Positions 12,278 to 24,389 are shown, counted from the stretch's first letter. The stretch is DNA of 64,000 nt from Eucommia ulmoides (GCA_016647705.1 CM028334.1:13549546-13613545); one strand, 5' to 3'. Notes: generated by a model from the letters alone, not told the origin. Made by a program: numbers and translations.

Positions 12278-15200
12278 ATGTGCAGGATTGAGAGAAAGAG
12301 GAGTGAGGAGAGAGAAGAGGGTTGGAGGACAAGGATGGGGTTGAAGAGTAACTTGGGAGAGAGTAGGGTTGAGAAGTTGAGGCATTCAATGGTTTCACGG
12401 TCTCGGATGAAGCTTTGGATGATAAGGGCGACTACCTCGGTTTTGCTATGGATTTGTGTGGTTCAATTGACAGCACTGGGTGAAACTTGGGGGCCTAGGG
12501 TTTTGAAGGGATGGCCTTCTTGCTTCTCTCAGGATTCTGTTGCTTTGGAGGTTAAGTCCAGTTTGGAAGCTCCCCCCAGAGTTCTTCCGCCAAAGAGTGA
12601 GTTTCTGTGCTTTTATTCTTTTTCCCAAGAAGGAACTTCGGTTTGACATTGTTGAATTGCGGTGGTATGGTGGGATTGAAGTTATTTACAGAGACTCCAC
12701 TTTAAGTTTCATGAACGCATAATTGTTTTAATTATTCGAATATTTAGCTGAAAATATTGTGGTTGCCTCTACATAATCTCAAGAATGGAATACTTGAGTG
12801 GCTTGGAAAGTTCTAGCTGACTATATCCTTTTATGTTGCCCAGGATTTGTTTTTTTGGGTATTATATCATTTTGTAATGTTAAGACTTAAGAGTATTCTG
12901 ACTTCATGTTATGTTCCATTAGGGGTTTATAAAAACAATGGTTATCTGATGGTTTCATGCAACGGTGGGCTTAACCAAATGCGGGCAGCGGTGAGTGCTT
13001 TAGTTGTATGCATCGGTCCTATGACGTGTTTCGTTTTGATCACGTAATGGCCAATAAGTAACAATTTCTTTTCTTTTTTTTTTCTTTTTCTTAGATCTGT
13101 GACATGGTTGCAATTGCAAGATACTTGAATGTGACGCTTATTGTTCCTGAGTTGGACAAAACTTCCTTCTGGGCAGATCCAAGGTGCGTATATTTATGTT
13201 TCATCATACCAGTAAACCATAATACCCTCTTTGTTAATCAATGCTGTTAAAATGATCATTCAAATTGTTTATGGCAGTGAGTTTCAAGATATATTTTGAT
13301 CATTCAAATTGTTTATGGCAGTGAGTTTCAAGATATATTCGATGTTGATCATTTCATTACCTCCTTGAGAAATGAGGTTCGGATATTGAAGGAGTTACCT
13401 CCTCGGCTAAAGAGGAGGGTAGAACTTGGAATGATATATACGATGCCACCTGTTAGTTGGTCCAACATTTCCTATTATCGCAATCAAGTATGTACTATGT
13501 TAATTGATCATTTTCTTAGTCTCCTTCATTCTCTTCTTTTCAAATTAACATGTTATTTGGGTCTTGTTGAATGCAGATTCTTCCATTGATAAAGAAATAT
13601 AAAGTTGTGCACTTGAACAGAACTGATGCTCGACTTGCTAATAACGGTCAGCCGCTTGAGATTCAGAGGCTTAGGTGCCGTGTTAATTTCAGTGCCCTGA
13701 GATTCACTTCTCAAATAGAGGAGTTGGGAAGAAGGGTTATTAAGCTACTTAGGCAAAATGGTCCTTTCATTGTGCTTCATCTCAGGTACGAGATGGATAT
13801 GTTAGCATTTTCTGGCTGTACTCAGGGCTGCAACAATGAGGAGGTCGAAGAATTGACAAGAATGAGGTGAGTTGGCAATGTAAAAAAAAATGGATTTTTG
13901 TTCTGTTTTTCATTTTGTTAACTGTCCATCTACCTTGGCAGATATGCTTACCCTTGGTGGAAAGAGAAAATCATAAATTCTGATTTGAAAAGAAAAGATG
14001 GGTTATGCCCTTTAACACCGGAGGAAACTGCCCTAACCCTAAGGGCACTGGACATAGATCCAGGCTTCCAGATATACATTGCTGCTGGAGAAATATATGG
14101 TGGAGCAAGGAGAATGGCTAGTCTTGCGGCGTCTTACCCAAAATTGGTGAGTAAAAATTGCATAAACGAACTCCTTCCCTTCTGTTGTTTGGATTTTTCT
14201 TTTCTTTGCTGATTGCTACGTTGTATTGTGTAACAGGTCAGAAAGGAGACACTTTTGGAGCCATCCGACCTTAGGTTTTTCCAGAATCACTCCTCCCAGA
14301 TGGCGGCATTGGATTATCTTGTTTCTCTTGAAAGTGATATTTTTGTTCCTACATATGATGGAAACATGGCGAAAGTTGTTGAAGGCCATCGAAGGTATTG
14401 TTTTTCTTAAGCATCTGGTTCTTTTTGTTTTTTGTCCTATACTACATTGTTATTGTCGTTGTCCATGCTCATGCATCATCTATCAAGATAAAACCCTTAG
14501 ATCCCCTATTAGAGATACAGTAAATTCTGTTTGATACTATGGATAATGATTTTGGAATCTTTAGGTAGCACTCGGTATCGTGGAACCGAAACCTAGGAAT
14601 TAGAATTAAAATTAGAAACAAACGCATATAGTTTTTTAGATTTTTATAGTCCATGTGCTACTAATTTGGTTCTTAAGTTGCATGGTCTCTCTTTATGGGG
14701 ACGTTGAGAAAATGGTGCATTGGGGGCAATACCGAAAAACAAACGAGGACCAGTATTGTTGGTATGCTTTAAATATTTAGGGGAAATTATTAGATAGTTA
14801 CTTATAAATTTTTATCCTTGTTTTTTTCTTTTCTTTTTAGTCGTTTTAGTGTGTTTTCAGTTCCCCAGTTAACATCAACTAAACCATATCTATTTGGGCA
14901 AAATGCATTTTTGGTCCCTTAAGGTTGGGGTTAGTGTTTAAATGGACCTTAAGATTTCATAGGTAGTGCATTTGGTCCTTCAATATCCGATCTGGTTTTC
15001 AATAAGTTGCTATACAAATAAGATAAAAAATAAAAATAAAATTAATAACCAAAATTAGAGGGCTAAATAGTAAGAACCCTTTTATTTATTGATGGTATTT
15101 CCAATTATACAGATTCCTGGGTTTCAAGAAGACAATCCTACTGGACAGAAGGCTATTAGTCGATTTGATAGACCAATACAACAATGGGTCGCTAACATGG

Positions 15201-15359
15201 GACGAGTTTTCCTCTGCTGTTAAAGAAACTCATGAATATCGCATGGGGAATCCTACGACCCGTTTGGTGATGCCGGATCGACCCAAAGAGGAAGACTATT
15301 TCTATGCCAACCCTGAAGAGTGTTTACAGCCACCCCTCGACCCATTAAGTAGTTTCTGA
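12278..15359 (+). CDS. RRT1: RRT1-like rhamnogalacturonan I rhamnosyltransferase (GT106), 8 exons
   Basis: Predicted exons are 12278-12596, 12923-12990, 13095-13183, 13322-13487, 13577-13866, 13942-14146, 14237-14394 and 15113-15359. All introns are GT-AG, the phases agree, and the product is 513 residues, close to Arabidopsis RRT1. It is a plant O-fucosyltransferase-fold protein. Family knowledge says RRT enzymes add rhamnose from UDP-rhamnose to the rhamnogalacturonan I pectin backbone in the Golgi. The N-terminus ([11 protein letters not shown]) is basic, followed by a signal-anchor at about residues 45-67, the type II topology expected. Family blocks are visible: [13 protein letters not shown] (about 115-127), [26 protein letters not shown] (282-295), AYPWWKEK and [14 protein letters not shown] near the C-terminus. 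An in-frame GTG upstream at 12251 was rejected in favour of the first ATG, which fits the family start. No break was found, so the gene looks functional. The exact paralogue (RRT1 or another RRT) needs a tree. Confidence 0.88.
13254..13340 (+). repeat. 43-44 bp tandem duplication over the exon 4 splice acceptor
   Basis: The string from GATCATTCAAATTG through GGCAGTGAGTTTCAAG to ATATT occurs twice in tandem, so two identical acceptors (GGCAG/TGAG) lie 44 bp apart, ending at 13277 and 13321. Use of the first puts TGA in frame after seven codons of the new exon. Use of the second gives the conserved [12 protein letters not shown] reading. Confidence 0.85.
14890..15075. mobile_element. MITE-like fragment in the last intron
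   Basis: Within the 718-bp last intron, the text GCATTTTTGGTCCCTTAAG.. and TGCATTTGGTCCTTCAAT resembles the stretch at 35720-35860 (GTGCACTTTTGGTCCTTTAA). This is a short dispersed non-coding repeat. It does not touch the splice sites. Confidence 0.4.
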
Positions 15360-15834
15360 AGGTCTTAGACTTTCAGCTCCGGTGGTGGTTTGCATTTGAT
15401 TTAAGAGATGCTAATTCTCGACGAGAATATACGACGGAGAGGAAGGGCATTTCTTTTTCGGTTTTGTTATGGGACAGCAAGCCTTCTTAGTTTGGACCAC
15501 GATTGAAGCAGCAGCAGCAGCAGCCAGAGAGAGGAGGATCTACGGAAGGAGCGCATTTTATATTTTTCTATATATTTTTAATAATCAAATTCATGTATAG
15601 AAGCTCTCTTTTCACCCCCCTGCCATTACGGGGTTATATCGACTCAGCTGGAATGAATGTACACAGGATGCAAATATAGATTTGGTTGATTTGGGAACAC
15701 TTTCTGATTCTTGGATGGAAAAGGGTTATTCTTCCTCTTCCTACTTATAAATGTTCCATTTCGCTCTCTCTTTTATTTTTGTGAATTTTTGGTTTAAATG
15801 CATTCGCTTTTACTTTTACGTGGTGGTAGTCCGG
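15360..15834 (+). other. 3' UTR and downstream flank of the rhamnosyltransferase gene
   Basis: Balanced composition continues for about 400 bp after the stop, including a CAG trinucleotide run near 15510, then T-rich sequence with AATAAT-type signals near 15580. The poly(A) site was not fixed. Confidence 0.45.
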
Positions 15835-17377
15835 TTGATTAGAGGAGGTGTTTTATTTCTTGTTAATCAAGATTTGACTTTTTTGAAAAGCACTCCAGGA
15901 ATTAAATCTTGTATTTAATCTTGAATGCGCTAGATCGATATATAGGAATGCATTCTTAAGATCGTCCGAGAGGTAATTAGTCGAGATGGGCATAAATTGA
16001 TCCGGAAGTACCTCACAGAAAAACCAAAAAAAAAGGGGGCGTTTATACAAGTGAGAAGAGTTTAATGTGACATTTGAGACCTGTAATTGAAAAACGGCTG
16101 TATAGAAAAGAAACTAAATTAGATTAGATTGTATGGCATTTTTTTATTTGCATAAATTGGAGACCAGATTTAGTGTTTGTGGCACACGACCTTAGCACTA
16201 ATGCACGAACCCACGAATATGCATCGCAAATTTTAGAGGAGTGGGGTAGGTAGCCTGCTATTTTTTTTCTTCATATTTTTATGTTAAATAAATTTGGAAA
16301 ACAAAATATAAAGAAACTACTCTTTGTTTTTTCATCAAAATTAATCTTAGTTATTAATTAAAGAATATTTTCAATTATATACAACAACAATTAAGTATTT
16401 GTACTATTTATGTAGAGTTGGTTATATAAATCCATTTACGATAAAGGGATTTTATTTTTGAATGTATACTATTTTTGAGAAAAAGACAATAAATAAGGCA
16501 AAGAATTGAGTAGTGGTAGTGTGTGAATTAATAATAATAGTAGTAGAAAAAGAATGCTTGGGAAATCCACATCATACAACCAAATGATTAAAGTATGTGA
16601 AAGGGAAAACAGAAGTTGGCGCGTGGTGGTCTCCCATTAATTTCACATTTTCCAAAATATTTGATTTTTTAAAAAACAATTTGATAGCTAGAGCCCCTTC
16701 AGTCTTGAGAAATGAATGATTTGAGAAATTTTAGGGTCAAATGGACGATCCCAATGGAGTTTCTTTTTATGAAATTTGAATGATCCAAGAAGCCATCCTC
16801 CAAGGAGTCATTCCATTTTTCCGAGCCTTTAATATAATAAATTAACTATATGGTTAATTACATTTTACCATGTAATAGGTTATTTTGCACTTTGTTCTTT
16901 TGTGATATTTTCGTTATCACTTTGAATTAGGTTTTGTTGTATTTTATCTTTTAATGTAAGTTTAACTATAAAGGATAAAGTGTTAATGATGGGTATAAAG
17001 TATAATAAAAGTCTAACTATAAGAGATAAAATAGTGACGAAAATATTATATTGATAAAATAAAAAATGGCCTAAATAAAATCATATCCAAAATAAGAGCC
17101 ACGCACGTCTATAATAGGACACGGGGATACTGTGATTCAACCGTTGCATTGGCCCTACATCACACACACGCCACTAGAAGGCGTTTGGTGAGTCCAAGTT
17201 CTCAAGCCCTTTTTCAATTAAAAAAAAATAAAAAGATGGGGGTACATTTAATTTGGAATATTGTAAAAATTATTTGTATTTTTTTTTTTAAATAATACTC
17301 AAAAGCTCTGTTATTGGAACAACTCTTGTACTAAATATAATTATTTTCGGATTGAAAATAAAAAGGGCACTTTTGGT
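15835..17377. other. Intergenic; dispersed repeat copy c at 15835-16018
   Basis: Copy c of the four-copy dispersed family begins with GGTTGATTAGAGGAGGTG and ends with AAATTGATCCGGA, about 475 bp past the stop codon of the rhamnosyltransferase gene. At 16859-17060 is a MITE-like inverted repeat (TTAACTATAAAGG.. / ..CTAACTATAAGAG). No gene is seen in the remainder. Confidence 0.5.
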
Positions 17378-17790
17378 TTGCATTATAAATATAATTTTTC
17401 CTCGTACATATTTTTGAAGCTGAACACTGACGGTAATACGAGAGAGAACCTAAGAAAGAAAGGCTTAGGAGGTCTATTGACAGATAACCTTGAATACTGG
17501 AAGGTGGGATACTTTGGAACTATCCCAAATTGCACTACGCTAGAAGCAGTGACTCTCATCCAGGAAGCCTGCCCGAAAAATCATCGCTTCAAGGACCTAA
17601 TCGAGGAGTGCAAACATGTCCTTCTGCTTAACAACTACACATTCAAGTCACCTCAAGAGAGGTGAACAAGTGCGCCGACATGTTGGCCAAAAAAATACTG
17701 GATGGTAAAAATGAGTTGAGGTTCCTTGAAACCCCAACAAAGGACCTCATTGATCTTATTTTTTTCGGAAATGGACAAAAGGACAATTGA
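17378..17790 (+). pseudogene. RNase H domain relic (LINE-type or host RVT_3 family)
   Basis: The translation from about 17415 contains KLNTDGN, GLGGLLTDN and LEA, then EACPKNHRFKDLIEECKHV. After a one-base frameshift near 17662 it continues EVNKCADMLAKK to a stop at 17788. These are the plant RNase H (RVT_3) blocks in order. About 30 residues between LEA and EACP, including the central catalytic Asp region, are missing. It is therefore a truncated fragment with a frameshift and an internal deletion. A sister fragment lies at 38490-39560 on the minus strand. Whether the parent was a LINE or a host RNase H-like gene cannot be decided here. Confidence 0.65.
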
Positions 17791-18699
17791 TTGTTGCCTG
17801 TAGTTTGTGTTGTAATATTTTTAACTACCTAAAAAAATATTTTTTCAGGGAAATTTTTGAATAAGTTTTTATTAATAGAAAATTTATTAGACGTTCTCAT
17901 TAAATTCTTACTAATTTTGTATAAATCTAAATTTTGTTATGGGTGTGTTTGGTGTCATGGAATTGAATCTGGAATTAGAATTGGAACTCCCAATTCCAAT
18001 TCTTTTATTTGATCACTAGGCCCTAAATTTGATTTTCATTTATAATTCCATGACATTTTTACACTTTATACCCCTGAAGTCTGTCTTAAACCTCACATTG
18101 GTCCCAATGATTTCAATTCAGAAACTTAACACCCTAAAATATTTCAATCGTTCTATTTAAGGCCAAATTGTTAACACTACTAAAAAATAGACAAAAAAGG
18201 TCATGTGCCCGACCCATTCCATTTTCATTAAAGGCTTTATTATCCATATAACCCTTGACCTTTCTTCTTCCCCTAATCAACCATTTGAAAATATTGTATT
18301 ATATGATTTTTTGGGTATTTTGTGACCAATAATAATTTTGGATATATGAACATACTAATGTGTTCTTGACGAGGAGATGAATGTGGTATATTTATTTGTG
18401 TAAAATCATTTAAGAGGTGAATTAAAATTGTTTACTAAAGTATCCACTTGAAGATATTGATTGATATATTGTGTGAATTATCCCATATTAGTAACTGAAA
18501 AAGATGAAAAGTCATTTTTTAAGGTTAATGTTACTTCTTGTAGTTAAACCCTCTAGGGTATTGAAATGATATGAATAGAAAGTAGGCTAAATGTTATAAA
18601 ATAAAGGGTTTTTTTTCCAAAAGTCATCTTTCGAATCAAACATTTTTTCAAGGACTATTCAAATAAAACAACTTTTAAAATCCTATTAAGAAAAAAAAG
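17791..18699. other. Intergenic with a MITE-like inverted repeat
   Basis: At about 17940-18055 a short inverted repeat is bounded by GGTGTCATGGAATTG and AATTCCATGACATT. Similar wording recurs at 34360-34500, just right of the copia element. No coding sequence is recognised in the rest. Confidence 0.4.
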
Positions 18700-20953
18700 T
18701 GTTGAACCAGTGATCTACCAAAGAGGGGGGGTGAATTGAGTAGTTGTAAAAAATTAAAGTAAATTGTTATCTTTTAACACTTAAATATTCAAATAATTAA
18801 TTTACTCATAAATTAATTATTATCTTTATATAGTCGTAGATAAGTATAATTAACTCTAGATGCACACCCAAGTAACAAGAAATAAAATAACATGACAGAA
18901 CACCACGATATATCCTGATTCACTAAGCTAATCTTGGTTAATCTAATCCTTCGAGCCCCACGGAGATTTGCACCCACTAAACCACTAGATTCCTTTAAAC
19001 ATGTAAGAACCAACCTTTATACAATGATTCTTTTACAAGTACAGAATCAATATTTACAATTTCATTTTCACAGACTAAGGAAGAATCTCGATCTTTTTAA
19101 TAGGCTAAAGATTAACCTAATTGTTTATACTTAGGCTAATAATCAAACCTCACCAAAAACACTCTAAGTATCATTTTCACCGGCAATGATAGAATTGTAA
19201 TAAATCACACACAATTAATTCTAATCAGGAAGAATCACGCCTATCTCTTTTCAAAGGAAAAAGTAACCTAACTTTTTTATACATTAGGTAAAGATTAAAC
19301 TTTAATATCTTTATCGGAAAAGATTGAAACCCACCTACCTCTGATTAGATACTTCCAATAGTATCTAATCCGCACAAAACTCACCAATTACAAAAATCGA
19401 TAAGTTTATTCTCACTCGGAGCTTCTACCTCCTCGAATCAATTTAAACTCAATTAATCTCTCGATAATTTCTAGTGATAGAATTAAGTGAGGAATTTAAA
19501 ATTTGATATAAAATAAACGGGTAGCACAAAAATAAGCACGTAATCAGATTATCACAAAAATCGTTTTAAATTAATTTTTATGCACTTTAAAGTTCGAAAA
19601 TAATTTCACACAGATCTTAAATCCAAGCAAGCAATAATAATAACTCAAAATAAGAAACAATAGTTTGGAAAAATCTCACCAGAATATCACCGAAAGAATG
19701 AAAATTGAATCGCAACAAAACTTAGATAGGTGACACCAAAATACTTATCACTTATTCTCAAGAATGATCTCACAATAATCTCTCGATATAATCTCAGAAT
19801 AATAATTTTAGAAAGCTCACGAACTGAAAGTTCTTGATAGAATGATATATTGATATGTGAAAAACGCAAGTTTATTTAAACCAATTTGAAACAAGCCCTC
19901 TAACGACTAATTCCCACAAGATATAACAAGTAAATGTACATATAGACCTCATATATCAATACCATTTAATCCTGGTCAATTTCACTTAAATATGACTTTT
20001 TAAATCATTTAATTTGGTCTCTAAATTATTTCACATTCTCAAATCAAAAGGATAGAAAATATTAAATAAATTAAATTGAGAAACACTTAAAATAAGTGTA
20101 TCATATCTTTAGGAATATTTAAATAAAAGTAATATATTTATAATATATTCAAATCCTAGAATATCTCCAAAATATCAACCAAAAAATGGCTAGTAACGGA
20201 TAATTTTGGATCAAATCCCGAAAATCCTCAAAATCTAAAACAGCTCAGTCGGTTGACCGATCATGGTTATCAGTCGACTAATCATTTTAGGTTGCTAGCC
20301 AAGCCATTCTCAAACAATGGTCGGTTGACCGATCGATTTAGGATGCTTCTCTAGGACAAATTTCGGCCCTGGTCGGTTGACCGATCAATTTAGAGAGTTC
20401 ACTTATCGGCCATCGATTAACCAATCTCTCTTGATTGGTTGACTGATCGATTCAGAGACTTTCCCAATTCCCAACCTACGCCTATCGGTTGATCGATCAA
20501 TGCTGGAATATTTTTTCCTTAACTCAATTCAACTCCAATCTTCAACGTTTCAGACCCTTTAACTGATTTCTTTTCTCGGTTAACTTAATTGACACACTAA
20601 ATCAATTTTAAACACTAATCTTTCTTAGGTCAATTTTTCTTTTTCAAATTCATATGGGAGCAAATATGTGAACTAATTAAGATCCTAATAAAAAACATAC
20701 TAAAATATAAATCATTTAATTTGTGTCGCGTGTGATTCTAATTGGGATACATTAAGAGTAAAAATAAATTTGAGTTGTTTTCACCTAAATTCTTCAGAAT
20801 CTTTAATTTCTTAATGTCCGTCCCTTTGCATCCTTAGCAATTACTTTATAATAACATCATCAATGTAATTTTTAAACTGAAACATTCAATAAACTCATTA
20901 GTTTCACAAAAAATATCAACACTTAATTGTCTATCAAAATCATGGGTTCAACA
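18700..20953 (-). mobile_element. Solo LTR, SIRE/Maximus-like copia family (copy 1), 2254 bp
   Basis: It starts TGTTGAACC and ends GGTTCAACA, and is flanked by a perfect 5-bp target duplication AAAAG (18695-18699 and 20954-20958). TG..CA ends, a 5-bp duplication and no internal coding region define a solo LTR. The sense strand is minus: its 3' end carries the pyrimidine block CACCCCCCCTCTT (reverse of 18722-18735) that I associate with SIRE/Maximus copia LTRs; lineage is inference. No primer-binding site follows the 3' end, so it is not half of a full element. The U3 part (20240-20500) contains three TTGACC motifs and one TTGACT. Related copies lie at 56124-58272, 55560-59790 and about 39990-41441. 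Confidence 0.85.
20240..20500 (-). promoter_or_regulatory. W-box-like motif cluster in LTR copy 1
   Basis: TTGACC occurs at 20253, 20325 and 20377, TTGACT at 20439, and the variant TTGATC at 20489. Each sits in the context GGTTGAYYGATC, which is partly palindromic. W-boxes (TTGACC/T) are WRKY transcription-factor sites, so the placement in U3 suggests stress- or defence-responsive transcription. The binding is inference. Confidence 0.5.
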
Positions 20954-21458
20954 AAAAGGAAAAAAAATTGTGAATCAACTCTTTCTAAAAAATGTTAATG
21001 ACAAAATTACCCTTAATACAAAAAAAATCTAAATAACTAATTTTTTTTACAACGAGTTTTATATTTTTAAAAAAATAATAAAATTAATTATTTTTTTTCA
21101 AAAAAATAAAAATTCAGTGGAATTTGAAAAATTAAGTGAAATTTTAAAAATATGTTTTTTTTTAGTTTTAGAAGCTTTGAATTTTTTTTTGATAAAATAA
21201 CAATTTTTGTAAATTTTGTAATTATAGAAGGGTAATTTAGGAAGAACATATTTGTTGGTATTTTTGAACTGGAACAAAAAGGCCTTGTCTTTAAAAAGTT
21301 ATTTTTTGATAAAATGGGAGCCCACAATTTTTTTCTCTAAAATAAACAAACCCATACGCTCGCGCATCACCTTCGCTCGCCCGCCCTCTTGGCCAAGCTA
21401 CGCCGGGCTCGATTGGGTCCGGGTCTTGGGCCTTGGGTCTTGGCTTAGACGAGGTATG
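20954..21458. other. AT-rich flank, then a short GC-rich block
   Basis: 20959-21340 is A/T-rich with poly-T runs. 21350-21450 is GC-rich (CGCTCGCCCGCCC, repeated TTGGG words) and directly precedes the tandem pair at 21459. It may belong to its U3. No gene. Confidence 0.35.
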
Positions 21459-23975
21459 TTTTGTACAAAATCTGCAAAAAATCTAAGCCAAACACAATCT
21501 AAAATACAAACTGCGGGTTTTATAGCTTGAGAGAAATTATAAATCTGAAGTTTACCTGTTCAGGCATGTAATTGTTGAGAGTTACAAACCCGAAGACTCT
21601 TCAGGTATGTAACAACTTGAAAGTTACTATTGTCCATTGAATACCATATTAAATTTAAGACTTCTTCAAGTTGGTGTTTACTCCCTATAAAAGTGTATTG
21701 CAGTCTCAACATTAGTCATCCATAAGTTTGCATAACATTCCATTTCAGAAAATAGTTTCTTCTACTTTTTGTAGTTCTTGTTTCGAGAGTTCTTGAGCGA
21801 GTTCAATATATTTTCAGTTCATTTGGTTTCTGGTTTCTAGTGCTAGTACCAATAACAGCTTGATCGTTGTATAATAGGAGACAGACGTTCATTTAAACTG
21901 TAAGCACCTAGAAAGGGCAAAATCTCCTTTAAGGACAAATCGTCAAATGACTGCCTCTATCATTTTCTCTAGTATTCTGTTTCTTTTGTTCTATTATATT
22001 ATAAGTATTTCTTTTCTGTTTGTTCTATTGTATAGTAACTATTCGCATTTTTGGTTTTGCTTTATAATACATCAATTATCTTGTTACTGTTTTGCACTCA
22101 GCTTTGTAATATCTTTTTCTTTAATCTCGAATGTTTTTGTAATGAAGAGTTTAGAATTGCTTCATCTTCAGTTTTCATATTTTAATTAATAATTAATTAT
22201 TTAATTAATTTCTGAATCATATTTTTACTAACAGAAAATTATTCAGAGCATGTGCAATCATTTTGATGTCGTATTAATTGGCTTGAAAAAATTACTATTG
22301 TCATGATTGGATTTTATTTTTTTGCAATTAGACATCAAATATTTACTTTTGCGGTGAAATGTTGTTTGGAATTTACTTCATCTCATGTTAAGAAATGACA
22401 AAAGTTCTTCAACAAGTTTATTTATTAAAAGTTTCAAATACAATCAAATTTTATTACACAGTCACCTACTTCATTACATAAGATAAAAACAACACCCATG
22501 ACTACTTTATTACATAACCTCAAAAATAACAAATACTCAAAGACTTATCCATGCTAAAAAAATGAAAATCATGAAATAACAAAAAAAATAAAAATGAGAT
22601 CAACTATTTTCTTCCATTTCTCTTGGCATTCTCCAAATGATTCTCCATTCCAACCAATCATTTTTTTTGTAGTTTTCCTAGATTTTTACTTTCATTGTCT
22701 TTTTCATTGTTTTGTACAGAATCTGAAAATTTCAAGTCCAACATAGACTGAAATACAAACTACAGGTTTTATAACTTGAGAGAAATTATAAACCTGAAGT
22801 TTGCTTGTTCAAGTGTGTAACTGCTAAAAGTTACAAACTTAAAGACTCTTTAGGTGTGTAACAGTCTAAAAGTTATTGTTGTCCATTGAATGCCTTCTAA
22901 AATTTAAGACTTCTTCAAGTTGATTTTTGTTCCCTATAAAAGGATATGCATTCCCAGTATTTGTCATCCATAAACTTGCATAACATTCCATTCTAGCAAA
23001 GAGTTTCTTCTACTTTTCGTAGTTCTTGTTTTGAGAGTTCTTGATGGAGTTCAACATATTTCCACTTCGTTTGGCTTCTGGTTTCTAGTGCTAGTACCAG
23101 TAGCAGCTTGATCGTTATATCTTGGTAGACAGTAGCTCATTCAAATCATAAGCACCTAACGGGGGGCGAAATCTACTTTAGCAACAAATTGTCAAACGAT
23201 TGCCTCTATCATTTTCTCTGGTATTCTGTTTCTGTTTGTTATATTATATTGTAAGTATTTCTTTTTTATTTGTTCTATTATACAGTAAGTATTCATATTT
23301 CTAGTTTTTCTTTATAATACATCAACTATTTTGTTACTCTTTTTCTTTTAACTTTGTAATATTATTTTTATCAATTTGGAATGTTTCTGTAACAAAGAAC
23401 TTTAGATTTGTTTCATCTTCAATTTTTATATTTTAATTAATAATTACTTAAATAATTTATTATTTAATTATTTAATTAATTTTTGGGCCATATTTTACTA
23501 ACAAACAATTATTTAGAGTGTGTTCAATCATTTTGATGTCATATATTTTGCAGTTTGGCCTGAAAAATTTACTGTGTTGCTATGATTGAATTTTTTTTCC
23601 CGCAATTTGACATCAAAAATATACTTTTGCTGTGAAATATTGTTTGAAATTTACTTCCTCTCAGATTAAGAAATGACAAAAGTTCTTCAACAAGTTCATT
23701 AAATAAAAGTTTCAAATACAAAATTTTTTATTACACAGTCACCTATTTCATTACATAAAATAAAACAACCAATACTACTTTATTACATAACCTCAAAAAT
23801 AACAAATACCCAAAGAGTTATAACCATGCTGAAAAAATGACAATCATGAAACAAACAAAACAAGATCAACTATTTTCTTTCCCTTTCTCTTGGCATTCTC
23901 CAAATGATTATCCATTCCATCCAATCATTTTTTTTTTTGCAGTTTTCCTAGATTTTTACTTTCATTGTCTTTTTC
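21459..23975 (+). repeat. 1.25-kb direct tandem duplication, each copy with a TATA box
   Basis: Copy A (21459-22709) and copy B (22710 to about 23975) are colinear. Both begin TTTTGTACARAATCTG, carry CCCTATAAAAG (TATA at 21686 and about 22935) and AGTTTCTTCTACTTTT, then AGCTTGATCGTT and GTAAGCACCTA, and end TTTACTTTCATTGTC. The order of TATA, leader-like region and GTAAGCACCT-type stretch resembles the U3-R-U5 of a copia LTR, but clear TG..CA ends and a target duplication were not found. The 3' part of each copy is not recognised. No ORF is conserved between copies. Confidence 0.6.
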
Positions 23976-24231
23976 TACAAATATCATACCAATAAATAAA
24001 TAAAAAATTTAAAGTAAAAAATTTAAAATATATAGAATTAAGATAAAAAAGTAAAACATGAAAAACAAAGGAACCTCATGCTTACATGCATGAAAAATTT
24101 GATTTTTTTTATAGTCATGAAAAAAAATGTGTAAAATGTATTTTTTTCCTCTTAAATTTTGTTATATTGTTTATTTTAAATAATAATATAATTATAGTCT
24201 AATTAGAAATGAATAGTTTGATAATTTAAAT
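23976..24231. other. AT-rich flank left of the copia element
   Basis: A/T-rich sequence with no gene, ending in the target word TAAAT (24227-24231) of the copia insertion. Confidence 0.5.
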
Positions 24232-24389
24232 TGTTAATGTAATAATGGGCTTGGCCTATTTGGCCCATTAGGGTAAAACCTTAATCCACACTTCCCTTAT
24301 AAATACTTGTATATAACGTTGTATTCTTTGTATCTCTTTATTACATATCAATATATGATTCATTGTCCCATTTCTCAATTATTTTAACA
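24232..24389 (+). repeat. 5' LTR of the copia element
   Basis: TGTTAATG..TTTTAACA. It contains a TATA-like CTTATAAATACTTG at about 24295, suitably placed for U3/R in a 158-bp LTR. Confidence 0.9.

Noticed and set aside
21459..23975. Calling the tandem pair a definite LTR retrotransposon
   Set aside because: No TG..CA termini, target duplication, primer site or internal region could be shown.
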